Shown: positions 15,900 to 23,058 of the stretch, piece by piece
How the letters are laid out: each line of letters begins with the position of its first letter
Numbering within the stretch: the first letter of the stretch is position 1
Translations under genes and position numbers: made by a program
Origin: Streptomyces coeruleorubidus
GTDB lineage: Bacteria; Actinomycetota; Actinomycetes; Streptomycetales; Streptomycetaceae
Assembly: GCF_028885415.1 (NCBI RefSeq)
Contig: NZ_CP118527.1
Coordinates: 5,208,001 to 5,272,000 of the forward strand
Direction: 5' to 3'
Length of the DNA stretch: 64,000 bases
The notes under the pieces: generated by a model
Told to the model about the DNA's origin: nothing
The model's input: only the letters and a program-made list of their open reading frames with translations
Database searches by the model: none

Positions 15900-16517
15900 T
15901 CATCGAATGTGGGTCAGGGCAGCGGCCGCGACGGACGCCCCTGCGGGGCACGTTGCATCCTGCGATACCCCGGGTTCCGGAATGGTCGTGGTGCCGATCA
16001 AGCGATTGACATCGTGCACCGCGACGAAGATGAAGCAGATGCTCTGAAACTCGGCCTGGATGGCCTTGTGCTGCCCCACCGGCACCTGCGTGACGCGCCC
16101 GTTCTTGGTCATGGTCTTCGCGTAGGACAGTGGTAGGTCCAGCGCGAGGCTGACGTTCTGGCCTGCCAACTTCCAGTGGCACGTCGGCCCGTGCTTGCCG
16201 GACTCCTGTTTCCCCCGGCCGCTGATTTCGAGGGCGGCGATGTCGTGCCCGTCGAGGGCGAGGCAGGGCCGCGCCGCCAGCTGCGCCTGGGTGTACTTGC
16301 TCGGCTGCTGTGAGGCAGAGGCAGAGGCGGAGGCGGAGGACGAGACGGAGGACGAGGCGGAGGCGGAGGATGTTGGGTGGGGGGACGATGGCCGCGGTGC
16401 GCCCTGCCCGCTCGAACACCCGGCGCTGAGCAGGCTCACCGCAAGTACCAGCACAAGTCCGGCTTTTCGGCGGGAGCGCCCGCCCCGGGGACGCTGATCG
16501 AGATCGAATCGCGGCAT
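15900..16517 (-). CDS. DUF3558-like lipoprotein with Ser/Ala-rich linker
   Basis: A 205-residue predicted lipoprotein. The ATG at 16517 gives a basic N-terminus (RPRGGRSRRK), a hydrophobic core and a lipobox ending SAGC near residue 33. A low-complexity linker of alternating Ser and Ala follows, then a folded domain with cysteines at ARPCLAL, GPTCHWK, QSICFIF and DATCPAG. Four cysteines after such a linker suggest two disulfides outside the membrane. The architecture fits DUF3558-type lipoproteins of Streptomyces, of unknown role. The longer open frame upstream has no coding look. A palindrome lies 25 bases upstream of the start. Confidence 0.7.
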   Translation of the reverse strand: MPRFDLDQRPRGGRSRRKAGLVLVLAVSLLSAGCSSGQGAPRPSSPHPTSSASASSSVSSSASASASASQQPSKYTQAQLAARPCLALDGHDIAALEISGRGKQESGKHGPTCHWKLAGQNVSLALDLPLSYAKTMTKNGRVTQVPVGQHKAIQAEFQSICFIFVAVHDVNRLIGTTTIPEPGVSQDATCPAGASVAAAALTHIR

Positions 16518-16541
16518 ATCGGCACGGTAGCGGCGCCGTAC

Positions 16542-16716
16542 CGGGACCGGTCCCGAACGTCCGCCTTGCCGACCGGAGTTGCTGAGGGGCGGGGCTCGCT
16601 CGTCACCGCGTGGGCAGAGCGAAGAGCCAAGTCGTCTCCCTGATCCGTGAGTTGAAGGTGTCGCCGCGTGGGGCGACCGGGCGTCCGATCTCCACCTGGG
16701 CGCGGGACCGGTCCCG
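16542..16716. promoter_or_regulatory. Two identical palindromes CGGGACCGGTCCCG in a gene-free divergent region
   Basis: The 370 bases between the lipoprotein (start 16517, minus) and the next gene (16888, plus) hold no convincing gene but two perfect 14-base palindromes, CGGGACCGGTCCCG, at 16542-16555 and 16703-16716. One is 25 bases upstream of the lipoprotein start, the other about 170 bases upstream of the plus-strand gene. Identical palindromes facing divergent genes suggest an operator for a dimeric regulator. The core GGGAC...GTCCC resembles DevR/DosR-type boxes, but I cannot name the regulator. Confidence 0.5.
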
Positions 16717-16887
16717 GATGCTCGTCCTAGCCTCGGCGGATGGCAGCAGCTGCATGCGGCACCCATGACCGGCCTCAATGGGGGTCAAGTGCCTCGCGTG
16801 CAACCGGCGATTCGGGTCCAGTACGCGCAGCCCGGCCTTCATGACAGATGCAGGGTGTGCTGGAGATACCTGTGAAGGGGGACGGCC

Positions 16888-17334
16888 ATGGGGCAGGTAC
16901 GCGAGGGGGCACGGTTGGGGGCTTGGGCCGTCAGCGGGGTCATCGGCCTGGCGGTGTTGTACGTGATCGGGGTGTTCGCCTTCGGCGGCGCGGGGTGGAT
17001 CACCGCCCCGTTCCGCGGTGAGGCGGACAAGCGTGAGAACACCGTCGGCTCGGGCGAGTTCCGTCAGACCACGTACGAGGAGTTCTTCGATCTGTGCGAG
17101 GCCGTGCAGAACGCCGAAGGGACGATCCAGGCGCTCCAGGAGGAGCGGAAGGCCGCTTCGGAGACTCGCACGACGCAGATCGACCAGTCGATCACCGCGC
17201 TGAGGGCCACGCGGATCGAGTCGGTCAACGCCTACAACTCGAAGGCCGCCCAGGAGCACCGCGCACCCTTCCGCGACAAGGATCTGCCGTACCGGCTGGA
17301 TGCCACCGCCGAGCGCACGACGTGCACCGACTGA
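16888..17334 (+). CDS. Small membrane-anchored protein of unknown function
   Basis: A 148-residue protein with one N-terminal membrane helix (about residues 12-34, GVIGLAVLYVIGVFAFGG) followed by a soluble charged domain outside or inside the membrane. The middle (AVQNAEGTIQALQEERKAASETRTTQIDQS) is likely a coiled coil. The ending RAPFRDKDLPYRLD is typical of actinobacterial hypothetical and phage-associated proteins. It is followed 34 bases later by a lipoprotein on the same strand and may form a two-gene unit with it. No function is assigned. Confidence 0.6.
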   Translation: MGQVREGARLGAWAVSGVIGLAVLYVIGVFAFGGAGWITAPFRGEADKRENTVGSGEFRQTTYEEFFDLCEAVQNAEGTIQALQEERKAASETRTTQIDQSITALRATRIESVNAYNSKAAQEHRAPFRDKDLPYRLDATAERTTCTD

Positions 17335-17368
17335 TCCCCATCTCATCCCGGGAAGAGGGCAGCACCGT

Positions 17369-17923
17369 ATGAAGAAGTTCGCACGTATGGCCCTGGCCAC
17401 CGTCGTCGCGCTCGTTGTGGGCCTTGCCCTGACGTCCTGCACCGACTCCAGCCAGGACAAGGAGAACAAGGCCAAGCAGGAGAACTACGACCACCTCGTG
17501 GCCCGGCAGCCGGCGGGCCGCATGGAGTACTCGCCGACCCGCGAAGCGATCAACCAGTGGATCAAGACGTGGGGGAAGCGGGGCAAACTCTCGTACGTCT
17601 ACATCCAGAACGCCAACGGCGAGTACGGGTACTTCGTCATGAAGGGCCTGCCGGTGCCGCGCTGCAAGATGCTCACTCCGACGGAGAAGGCGGAGTCCTC
17701 CTCCCACGGCGTCGCGGTCCTCGCGCAGCCCGGCATGGACGGCACGTACTCGTCGGGTTCCACCTGCAACGCCTACTACGGTTTCGACGCCACGACGGGC
17801 GCGTACATGGAGTTCACGGTCGGCACGAACCAGTCGTTCTTCCTGTTCGACAAGCCCATGACGATGCCGGAGTACGCCAGCGCCAAGCAGTTGGGGCCGA
17901 CCTCGGTGAAGGACGTCGAGTAG
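17369..17923 (+). CDS. Lipoprotein of unknown function
   Basis: A 184-residue predicted lipoprotein. The ATG at 17369 gives MKKFARMALATVV, a hydrophobic core and a lipobox ending in ALTSC near residue 24; the frame upstream belongs to the end of the preceding gene. The mature part is hydrophilic with cysteines in VPRCKML and GSTCNAYYGFD. The block LSYVYIQNANGEYGYFVMKGLPVPRC, read in pieces, is characteristic of a conserved actinobacterial and phage-cargo family without a known role. Paired with the upstream membrane protein. Confidence 0.65.
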   Translation: MKKFARMALATVVALVVGLALTSCTDSSQDKENKAKQENYDHLVARQPAGRMEYSPTREAINQWIKTWGKRGKLSYVYIQNANGEYGYFVMKGLPVPRCKMLTPTEKAESSSHGVAVLAQPGMDGTYSSGSTCNAYYGFDATTGAYMEFTVGTNQSFFLFDKPMTMPEYASAKQLGPTSVKDVE

Positions 17924-18084
17924 CCACCTCGAGAGGTCGGGGCCGCAGCGCCCCGTCGGCGAGTTCCGCCACGGACCCGCCGCCCAGGTCCTCGATCTCG
18001 GACTTCCCGGCGCGTACGTGCCGATCGGGCCGGTCGCGGAGGCATCGGGTGAGCGCCCAAGGCCGCACGAGGCATGATCAGTGG

Positions 18085-18615
18085 ATGCATGGTGCGGAGG
18101 ACCAGTCGGGTGGGGGGCACGTGGAAGAGTCGACGGAGATCTCGTCGCCGAAGGAGGCCGCGGACAATGCGCTGGTGCTGGCGTTCGGGCGGTTGCAGGG
18201 GGCGGCGAACCGGTTGGAGTACATCCTCGGGCGGTCGCTGGAGCTGGAGTGCGGCATCAGCCATCTGATGTTCGAGGTGCTGCTCATCCTCGGGCGGGCG
18301 GGCGATCCCGGGCTGTCGATGCGGGCCATCGCCCAGGAGCAGGTGCTGACCACGGGCGGGGCGACGCGTCTGGTGGACCGGATGGAGGCGGCCGGGCTGG
18401 TGGAGCGCGCCGAGGATCCCGGTGACAGGCGCGGGCGGCTGGTACGGCTGACCCGGTTGGGGGAGGAGACCACTGTGCGGGCGTCCCGGGTGCACGTGGA
18501 GAACATCCGGCGTTACTTCCTGGCGCCGTTGCCGCCCGAGGACCGGGAGCGGTTCGCCGATGACCTGCGGATCCTGAGCCACTCCGCACGGGACCAGCTG
18601 CCCCGCCTACCCTGA
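18085..18615 (+). CDS. MarR-family transcriptional regulator
   Basis: A winged-helix repressor of about 176 residues (164 if the GTG at 18121 is used; it has the better purine stretch in front). The DNA-binding part is visible: LSMRAIAQEQVLTTGGATRLVDRMEAAGL (helix-turn-helix) then the wing ERAEDPGDRRGRLVRLT, the MarR hallmark DRR-R-V-LT. Helices at both ends would form the dimer. A palindrome CTGACGAGTCAG lies just downstream, upstream of the DsbA-like gene, and is a natural operator. The regulator probably controls itself or the downstream redox gene; ligand unknown. Confidence 0.88.
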   Translation: MHGAEDQSGGGHVEESTEISSPKEAADNALVLAFGRLQGAANRLEYILGRSLELECGISHLMFEVLLILGRAGDPGLSMRAIAQEQVLTTGGATRLVDRMEAAGLVERAEDPGDRRGRLVRLTRLGEETTVRASRVHVENIRRYFLAPLPPEDRERFADDLRILSHSARDQLPRLP

Positions 18616-18646
18616 GCGGCCCTCCGGGCTGGTGACAAGGGAATGT

Positions 18647-18658
18647 CTGACGAGTCAG
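18647..18658. promoter_or_regulatory. Palindrome CTGACGAGTCAG between marR and dsbA-like genes
   Basis: A perfect inverted repeat CTGAC-ga-GTCAG in the 106-base gap between the MarR regulator and the DsbA-like gene, in locally AT-richer DNA (GTTACTGTTTTC follows). Position and symmetry suit a MarR-family operator over the dsbA-like promoter. This is inference from position only. Confidence 0.45.
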
Positions 18659-18721
18659 TTACTGTTTTCTCAGGCGAACCGCTCGCATTCGGCGGGCGCC
18701 ACACCTTTGCTGGGACCTTCG

Positions 18722-19348
18722 ATGAAGCTCGTCTACGTCTTCGACGCCTACTGCGGCTGGTCGCACGGGTTCTCCGGAACTCTGCGCGAGACCGTCTCCC
18801 GTCATCCCGAGCTGCCGGTCGAGGTGGTCTCCGGCGGTCTGTTCACCGGGCCGCGCCGGGTGCCGATCCGCGAGTTCGGCTACGTCCAGGGCGCCAACGC
18901 CCGGATCGCCGAGGTGACCGGCGCCGAGTTCGGCGAGGGATACGAGCGGCTGATCGCCGACGGATCGTTCGTGATGGACTCCGAGGCCGCCGCGCGCGGC
19001 GTCGTCGCCCTGCGCCGGGCGGCCCCCGACCGCGCGGCGGAACTGGCCGGCGCCCTCCAGCGGGCCTTCTACGTCGACGGCCTCAGCCTCTCCGACCCCG
19101 CGACCTACCGGAAGGTCGCCGAGGAGGCCGGTCTGGACGCCGACACCGTCGTCGCCGCCTTCGACGCGCCCGAGGCGCACAACGCGGCGGCGGACGACTT
19201 CCACCGCTGTGCCGATCTGGAGGTCACCGGCTTCCCCACCCTGCTCGCCGTCGACGGCGACCGAGTCGCCGCCCTGGCCCATGGCCACGCCACCGCCGAC
19301 GAGATCGACCGGCGACTGGCCGCCCTGAGCGCCGCCCCCACCCACTGA
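18722..19348 (+). CDS. DsbA-family thioredoxin-fold protein with single active-site cysteine
   Basis: A 208-residue thioredoxin-fold protein of the DsbA/2-hydroxychromene isomerase-like group. The ATG at 18722 gives MKLVYVFDAYCGWSHGFSGTL. The active-site motif reads CGWS, so the second cysteine of a CxxC is a serine here. The cis-proline loop (LEVTGFPTLLAVDGDRV) is kept. With no signal peptide it is cytoplasmic. One cysteine suggests a glutathione- or mycothiol-dependent or isomerase-like role rather than disulfide formation. The gene is followed by a truncated MBL-fold gene; the last 28 codons are duplicated near 57.5 kb. Confidence 0.85.
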   Translation: MKLVYVFDAYCGWSHGFSGTLRETVSRHPELPVEVVSGGLFTGPRRVPIREFGYVQGANARIAEVTGAEFGEGYERLIADGSFVMDSEAAARGVVALRRAAPDRAAELAGALQRAFYVDGLSLSDPATYRKVAEEAGLDADTVVAAFDAPEAHNAAADDFHRCADLEVTGFPTLLAVDGDRVAALAHGHATADEIDRRLAALSAAPTH

Positions 19349-19373
19349 AATCCATCCTTTCCAGGAGACCCCT

Positions 19374-19511
19374 ATGAGCGCCCTCTCCTTCAAGGTCCTC
19401 GACCTCGACTTCCCGGCCGGCAGCAAGAACAAGACCGCCACGCTCATCACCGGTGAGCAGGAGGCGCTGCTGGTCGACGCCGCATGCTCGCCGACCGCCT
19501 CCAGGAACTGA
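19374..19511 (+). pseudogene. 5' fragment of an MBL-fold hydrolase gene
   Basis: A clean start (CAGGAGACCCCT before ATG) gives MSALSFKVLDLDFPAGSKNK and then GEQEALLVDAA before the frame changes identity and stops after 45 residues. The same 5' end continues further in the second copy at 57627 (LVDAGFTRADGHRLAAEILD), showing that this copy is cut at about 19483. At the cut it runs straight into a regulator fragment. Not functional. Confidence 0.75.
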
Positions 19512-19696
19512 TCACCGTCGACCTCGTCACCCGGACCGTCCACCCCGGACCGGCATCCGGCACCCACCACTACAGCCTCACCCCGCACGGCAACGCCTTC
19601 CTCATCCCACTGGCCGCCCTCACCGTGTGGGCTGAGGACCACCTCCCGGACAGGGACGCGCCGGCACCGGGCAGACCGCCCGCGCCTCACCACTGA
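19484..19696 (+). pseudogene. HxlR-type regulator C-terminal fragment
   Basis: Beginning exactly where the MBL-fold fragment ends, another frame reads MLADRLQELITVDLVTR, then HHYSLTPHGNAFLIPLAAL and WAEDHLPD. This is the second half of an HxlR-family winged helix: LxxRLxxL...GLV, wing, then YSLTPxG. The recognition helix and N-terminus are missing. It is therefore a 5'-deleted gene fused to the MBL stub by one deletion. The 150 bases after it hold nothing I can name. Confidence 0.65.
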
Positions 19697-19852
19697 CCTT
19701 CACTGACATGCCTACGTGGCGCATGCTCAGCGCCCGGCGCGGTTTCGACACAGGCACAGGTTCAAGGGCCCCAGCGGCTGCCAGTTGTGGCTGGCGCAGA
19801 AGCGACCTCCACTACGAGGTCATAGGTGGTGCCCGTCGCAGGGAGGGCTTGG

Positions 19853-21019
19853 TCACCAGCCCGCGATGCGCTGCCAGACGTCGGTGATGCGGGGAGCGGT
19901 GCCGGTGGTGGGAGGTTCGGCGCTGTCGATGACCTGGTAGCCGTGGTGCTGGGCGGCGGTGGCGCACGCGTGGTTGGGCAGGATCCGCAGGCGGGTGCCG
20001 ACGGGCAGATCGGGCAGCGGGTGACCGTCGCGAGCGGTGAGGATTCCGTGTTCCTGGCTCGCCCCGGTCATGACCAGGCCCCGGATCAGGGTGCCGGTGA
20101 GATCGGTGACCAGGCCGTACCCCTGGTCGACGGCCTGGTTTGCGGTGCCGCGGTCGCGGGACATCGCCATCCAGCCGCCGTCGGTGAGGATCCATCCGTG
20201 TTCGGGCCGGTGCCCGATCACGGTGACGGCCACGGACAGTGCGAGATCGTCGATGCCGCACACGCCCAGGCCGGCCATCACCAGGTCGAAGAAGACGTAG
20301 TTGCCGGCGCGGACCTCGGACACTCCGGTGAGGTCGGCGGCGGCGTGCGCGGTCGGGGTGGAGCCGACGCTGACGGTTGCGACCTCCATCCCGTTCTCGC
20401 GCAGCCGTTGGGCGGCCGCGACGGCGACGTCGCGCTCGTGGGCGGCCGCTTCGCGCTGCCCTTCCGCGGTCGGGGCGAAGTAGGACTCGCCGGCGTGCAC
20501 GAGGACCCCCTCGAGACAGCCGGCCTCGTGGAGCTCGCGTCCGATGGTGAGCAGCGCGTCGTCGTCGACCAGGACACCGCCCCGGTGGCCGTCGCAGTCG
20601 ACCTCGATCAGCGCCGGGATTCTCACCCCGGCCTCACCGGCTGCGGCGGTCACGGCGCGCGCCTGCTCAGGGCTGTCGAGGAGAACCTGCAGCGTGATCC
20701 CGCGCCGCAACAGCGCCACGACACGAGGCAGCTTGTGCGGAGCGATCCCGACCGCGTAGGTGATGTCGGTGTAGCCGCCGTCGGCGAACGCCTCGGCTTC
20801 GGCCAGGGTCGAGACCGTGATCGGTGCCGGCCGGCCGTCGTGCATGAGCGCGGCGACTTGCAGGCTCTTCGCCGTCTTCACATGCGGCCGCAGAGCCACC
20901 CCCAGTTCGTGCAGACGGCCGGCGAGGCGCTGAGCGTTGCGCCGCGAGCGGGATACGTCGAGTACGGCGAACGGCGTGTCCGGGTCGGCAAGCGTGGTGA
21001 GAGGTGCGGAAGCGGTCAC
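19853..21019 (-). CDS. PLP-dependent D-serine dehydratase/D-threonine aldolase-like protein
   Basis: A 388-residue fold-type III PLP enzyme with alanine racemase-like N-domain. The GTG at 21019 overlaps the stop of the upstream gene (GTGA). The PLP lysine is in RPHVKTAKSLQ near residue 50, the phosphate site around VSVGSTPTAH, and the metal-binding HxC is in PNHACATAAQHH near the C-terminus. His and Cys two apart are zinc ligands in D-serine dehydratase; D-3-hydroxyaspartate dehydratase and D-threonine aldolases are close relatives. The reaction is likely beta-elimination or retro-aldol cleavage of a D-beta-hydroxy amino acid. It is coupled to the ornithine cyclodeaminase-like gene. Confidence 0.82.
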   Translation of the reverse strand: MTASAPLTTLADPDTPFAVLDVSRSRRNAQRLAGRLHELGVALRPHVKTAKSLQVAALMHDGRPAPITVSTLAEAEAFADGGYTDITYAVGIAPHKLPRVVALLRRGITLQVLLDSPEQARAVTAAAGEAGVRIPALIEVDCDGHRGGVLVDDDALLTIGRELHEAGCLEGVLVHAGESYFAPTAEGQREAAAHERDVAVAAAQRLRENGMEVATVSVGSTPTAHAAADLTGVSEVRAGNYVFFDLVMAGLGVCGIDDLALSVAVTVIGHRPEHGWILTDGGWMAMSRDRGTANQAVDQGYGLVTDLTGTLIRGLVMTGASQEHGILTARDGHPLPDLPVGTRLRILPNHACATAAQHHGYQVIDSAEPPTTGTAPRITDVWQRIAGW

Positions 21020-22086
21020 AGTGAGACTCCCAGGCGTTCCAGCAGGGCAAGACCCAGGTGGAGGTCCTGAAGGCCGATGCCTGAGCTGTCGAAGACGGTG
21101 ATGTCGTGAGGGCTGGTCCGGCCTGGCGCGTGGCCGGTCAGCACGTCGCCTAGCGCGGTCACCGGTGCGTCGGCGGGGGCGTGCTGCAACTCGCCCAGCC
21201 GGCGGGCCTGTTGAGGAAGGTCGCAAAAGAGCGTGGCCCGTGCCAGCAGCGGCGGGGGCAGTTCCCGCTTGCCGGGGGCGTCAGCACCCATGCAGGAGAC
21301 GTGGGTTCCCGGCCGGATCCAGTCGGCTTCGAAGAGCGGTGCGTCCTCGACCGTGCTGGTGGTCGCGGTGACCACGACATCGGCGGCCGCGCAGGCATCT
21401 CGGGCCTCAGCCGGTGCTGCGTCGAGGCCCATTCCGCGCAGGGTGCCGGCCATGGCCGCGGCACGTTGTTCACTGCGCCCCACCACCAGCACCTGGCGGA
21501 TCGGGCGAACACGGCTGACCGCGCGGGCTTCGTGGAGTGCCTGGTGCCCTGTTCCGAAGACGGCGAGGACCTGCGAATCGGCGCGGGCCAGGGTCTGGAC
21601 GGCGAGGGCGTCGGCAGCAGCGGTGCGGTAGGCGTTGGCAGCTCCGACCTCAAGCACCGTGGCGATCCGGCCGATCCGCTGGTCGAGCAGCAGCAGTGTC
21701 GAGTGGTGCCGCGGGAGCCCGTACTGGTCATTGCCCGGCCAGTAGGTTCCGATCTTGACTCCGGCATGGGTCGTGGAGGCGGCCGGCTTGACCGTGTACC
21801 GGTTGCGGGGGTCGGAACCATGAGTGACCAGGCTGTCCGGTGCCGTGCCGGTGACCGAGTCGAGGAAGGCGGCCCGGGCCGCTGCCAGGGCGAGATCGTC
21901 GTCGACGGCTGCGGCGGTCTGTTCCTCGCGCACGTGGAGCAGGCTCCGTCCGGTGATGTCCGTGGCGGCAGTGTGTTCAGTCGACGGCGGCAATGGCGTG
22001 TGCACCTCCGCAGCAGATCCGGTTTGCGGGGTGAGCCCTGCACCGGCTCCGGCGGCAGGCGCGCCGGTGGCGGGCGTGCTGGTCAC
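21016..22086 (-). CDS. Ornithine cyclodeaminase/mu-crystallin family protein
   Basis: A 356-residue NAD(P)-binding protein of the ornithine cyclodeaminase/mu-crystallin family, whose members include imine reductases (ketimine, iminosuccinate) and alanine dehydrogenases. Family blocks are GVKIGTYWPGN, the substrate region GAANAYRTAAADALAVQTLA, the dinucleotide site VLAVFGTGHQALHEARAV and the end DITVFDSSGIGLQDL. About 45 extra residues rich in Ala, Gly and Pro precede the domain, so the true start could be internal. It lies 6 bases after the YheO-like regulator and overlaps the PLP enzyme. The pairing recalls iminosuccinate reductase with a hydroxyaspartate enzyme, but substrates are inferred only. 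Confidence 0.82.
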   Translation of the reverse strand: MTSTPATGAPAAGAGAGLTPQTGSAAEVHTPLPPSTEHTAATDITGRSLLHVREEQTAAAVDDDLALAAARAAFLDSVTGTAPDSLVTHGSDPRNRYTVKPAASTTHAGVKIGTYWPGNDQYGLPRHHSTLLLLDQRIGRIATVLEVGAANAYRTAAADALAVQTLARADSQVLAVFGTGHQALHEARAVSRVRPIRQVLVVGRSEQRAAAMAGTLRGMGLDAAPAEARDACAAADVVVTATTSTVEDAPLFEADWIRPGTHVSCMGADAPGKRELPPPLLARATLFCDLPQQARRLGELQHAPADAPVTALGDVLTGHAPGRTSPHDITVFDSSGIGLQDLHLGLALLERLGVSL

Positions 22087-22092
22087 GGTTCC

Positions 22093-22773
22093 TCACTTCG
22101 CGTAGTTGTAGACGGTGGCGCGGGAGATGCCGAGCAGGTCTGCGATCACCTGCGCGGCGTCGCGGGACTCGAAGAAGCCGTCCTCGCGCAGCTGGCGGAC
22201 GAGTTCTCGCTTGGCCTCCCGGGGGAGCGCGCGGGGGCTGACCGCCCGCTCGGCCGCGCGGCTTTCCACGACCTGGCGCAGCTCCCGGTTGTTGCGGTTG
22301 CGCAGAGTCTCCAGGGGTTCCCCGCGGTGCTCGGTCTCGGTCGCGACCAGGTTGGCCAGGGTCAAGGTCAGCGGTGAGAGCACGGATACGTCGAGGTTGA
22401 GGCACAGGGCGGCGATGTAGTCGCCGGAAGCGTTCTTGATGCCGATCGAGGTGCTCTTGGCCGGTCGGCCGTCCGGGAAGTGGTTGGCGTAGTTCTGGAT
22501 GACGCTGGGGTACTCGGGGTCGCTGATCCTTGCCAGGCCCAGCTCGGTGGCCGAGTCGCCCACCTGACGTCCCGACAGGTTGTTCTCGATGACCCGAATG
22601 GCGTGGTCCGGATTCCGCAGGTCGTGGAGGACGACCTCGCACAGACCGGGCAGCGTCCTGCCCACGGCCGCTGCGATCTTCTCCGCCTCGCGAATGAGGT
22701 GCTCGTCCGCGTCCACGGGGCTCGCGGAAGCGGCAGGCCCCGGATCGGGCTGACGGCTGGGCACGTCGTTCAC
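22093..22773 (-). CDS. YheO-like PAS/helix-turn-helix regulator
   Basis: A 226-residue transcription factor. The GTG at 22773 follows GGGGAGAGAGAAG. A YheO-type PAS-like sensor occupies the first two thirds (EVVLHDLRNPDHAIRVIENN, KSTSIGIKNASGDYIAALCLNLDVS). The C-terminus is an HTH_22 domain ending FFESRDAAQVIADLLGIS and ATVYNYAK. Homologs often regulate amino-acid racemase, dehydratase or deaminase genes next to them. It heads the minus-strand operon and faces the asparaginase gene across a TCTAGA-rich region, which is its likely binding site. The ligand may be an amino acid. Confidence 0.85.
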   Translation of the reverse strand: MNDVPSRQPDPGPAASASPVDADEHLIREAEKIAAAVGRTLPGLCEVVLHDLRNPDHAIRVIENNLSGRQVGDSATELGLARISDPEYPSVIQNYANHFPDGRPAKSTSIGIKNASGDYIAALCLNLDVSVLSPLTLTLANLVATETEHRGEPLETLRNRNNRELRQVVESRAAERAVSPRALPREAKRELVRQLREDGFFESRDAAQVIADLLGISRATVYNYAK

Positions 22774-22850
22774 TGCTTCTCTCTCCCCTTTGACCGGGCC
22801 GCTCCGTGCCGCAGAACCAGTAGGACGGGTCGGCAAAGCATCAACTTTTA

Positions 22851-22886
22851 GTCTAACTCTAGACAGGCAGTCTAGAGGGTTCTAGA
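22851..22886. promoter_or_regulatory. TCTAGA-type operator array between regulator and asparaginase
   Basis: In the divergent region between the YheO-like regulator (22773) and the asparaginase (23059), an inverted repeat TCTAGAC-aggca-GTCTAGA lies at 22858-22876. It is flanked by half-sites GTCTAA (22851-22856) and TCTAGA (22881-22886). The DNA is markedly AT-richer than the surroundings. The arrangement suits a multi-site operator for the adjacent regulator, controlling both directions. Confidence 0.6.
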
Positions 22887-23058
22887 TTCCTCGTCCAACG
22901 GCAGGACGGACCGCGCGGCCATGACGAGGGCGGAACCGTGTCAACAACGCGAACGACCCATCAACGGCGCCGCGGAGAGCTGCGGCATCGCCGGAGTCCC
23001 CGGGTGGACCCCCTCCGCTGCCCGGACCTCCCGACGCAGAAAGGCGACCCGCACCGAG

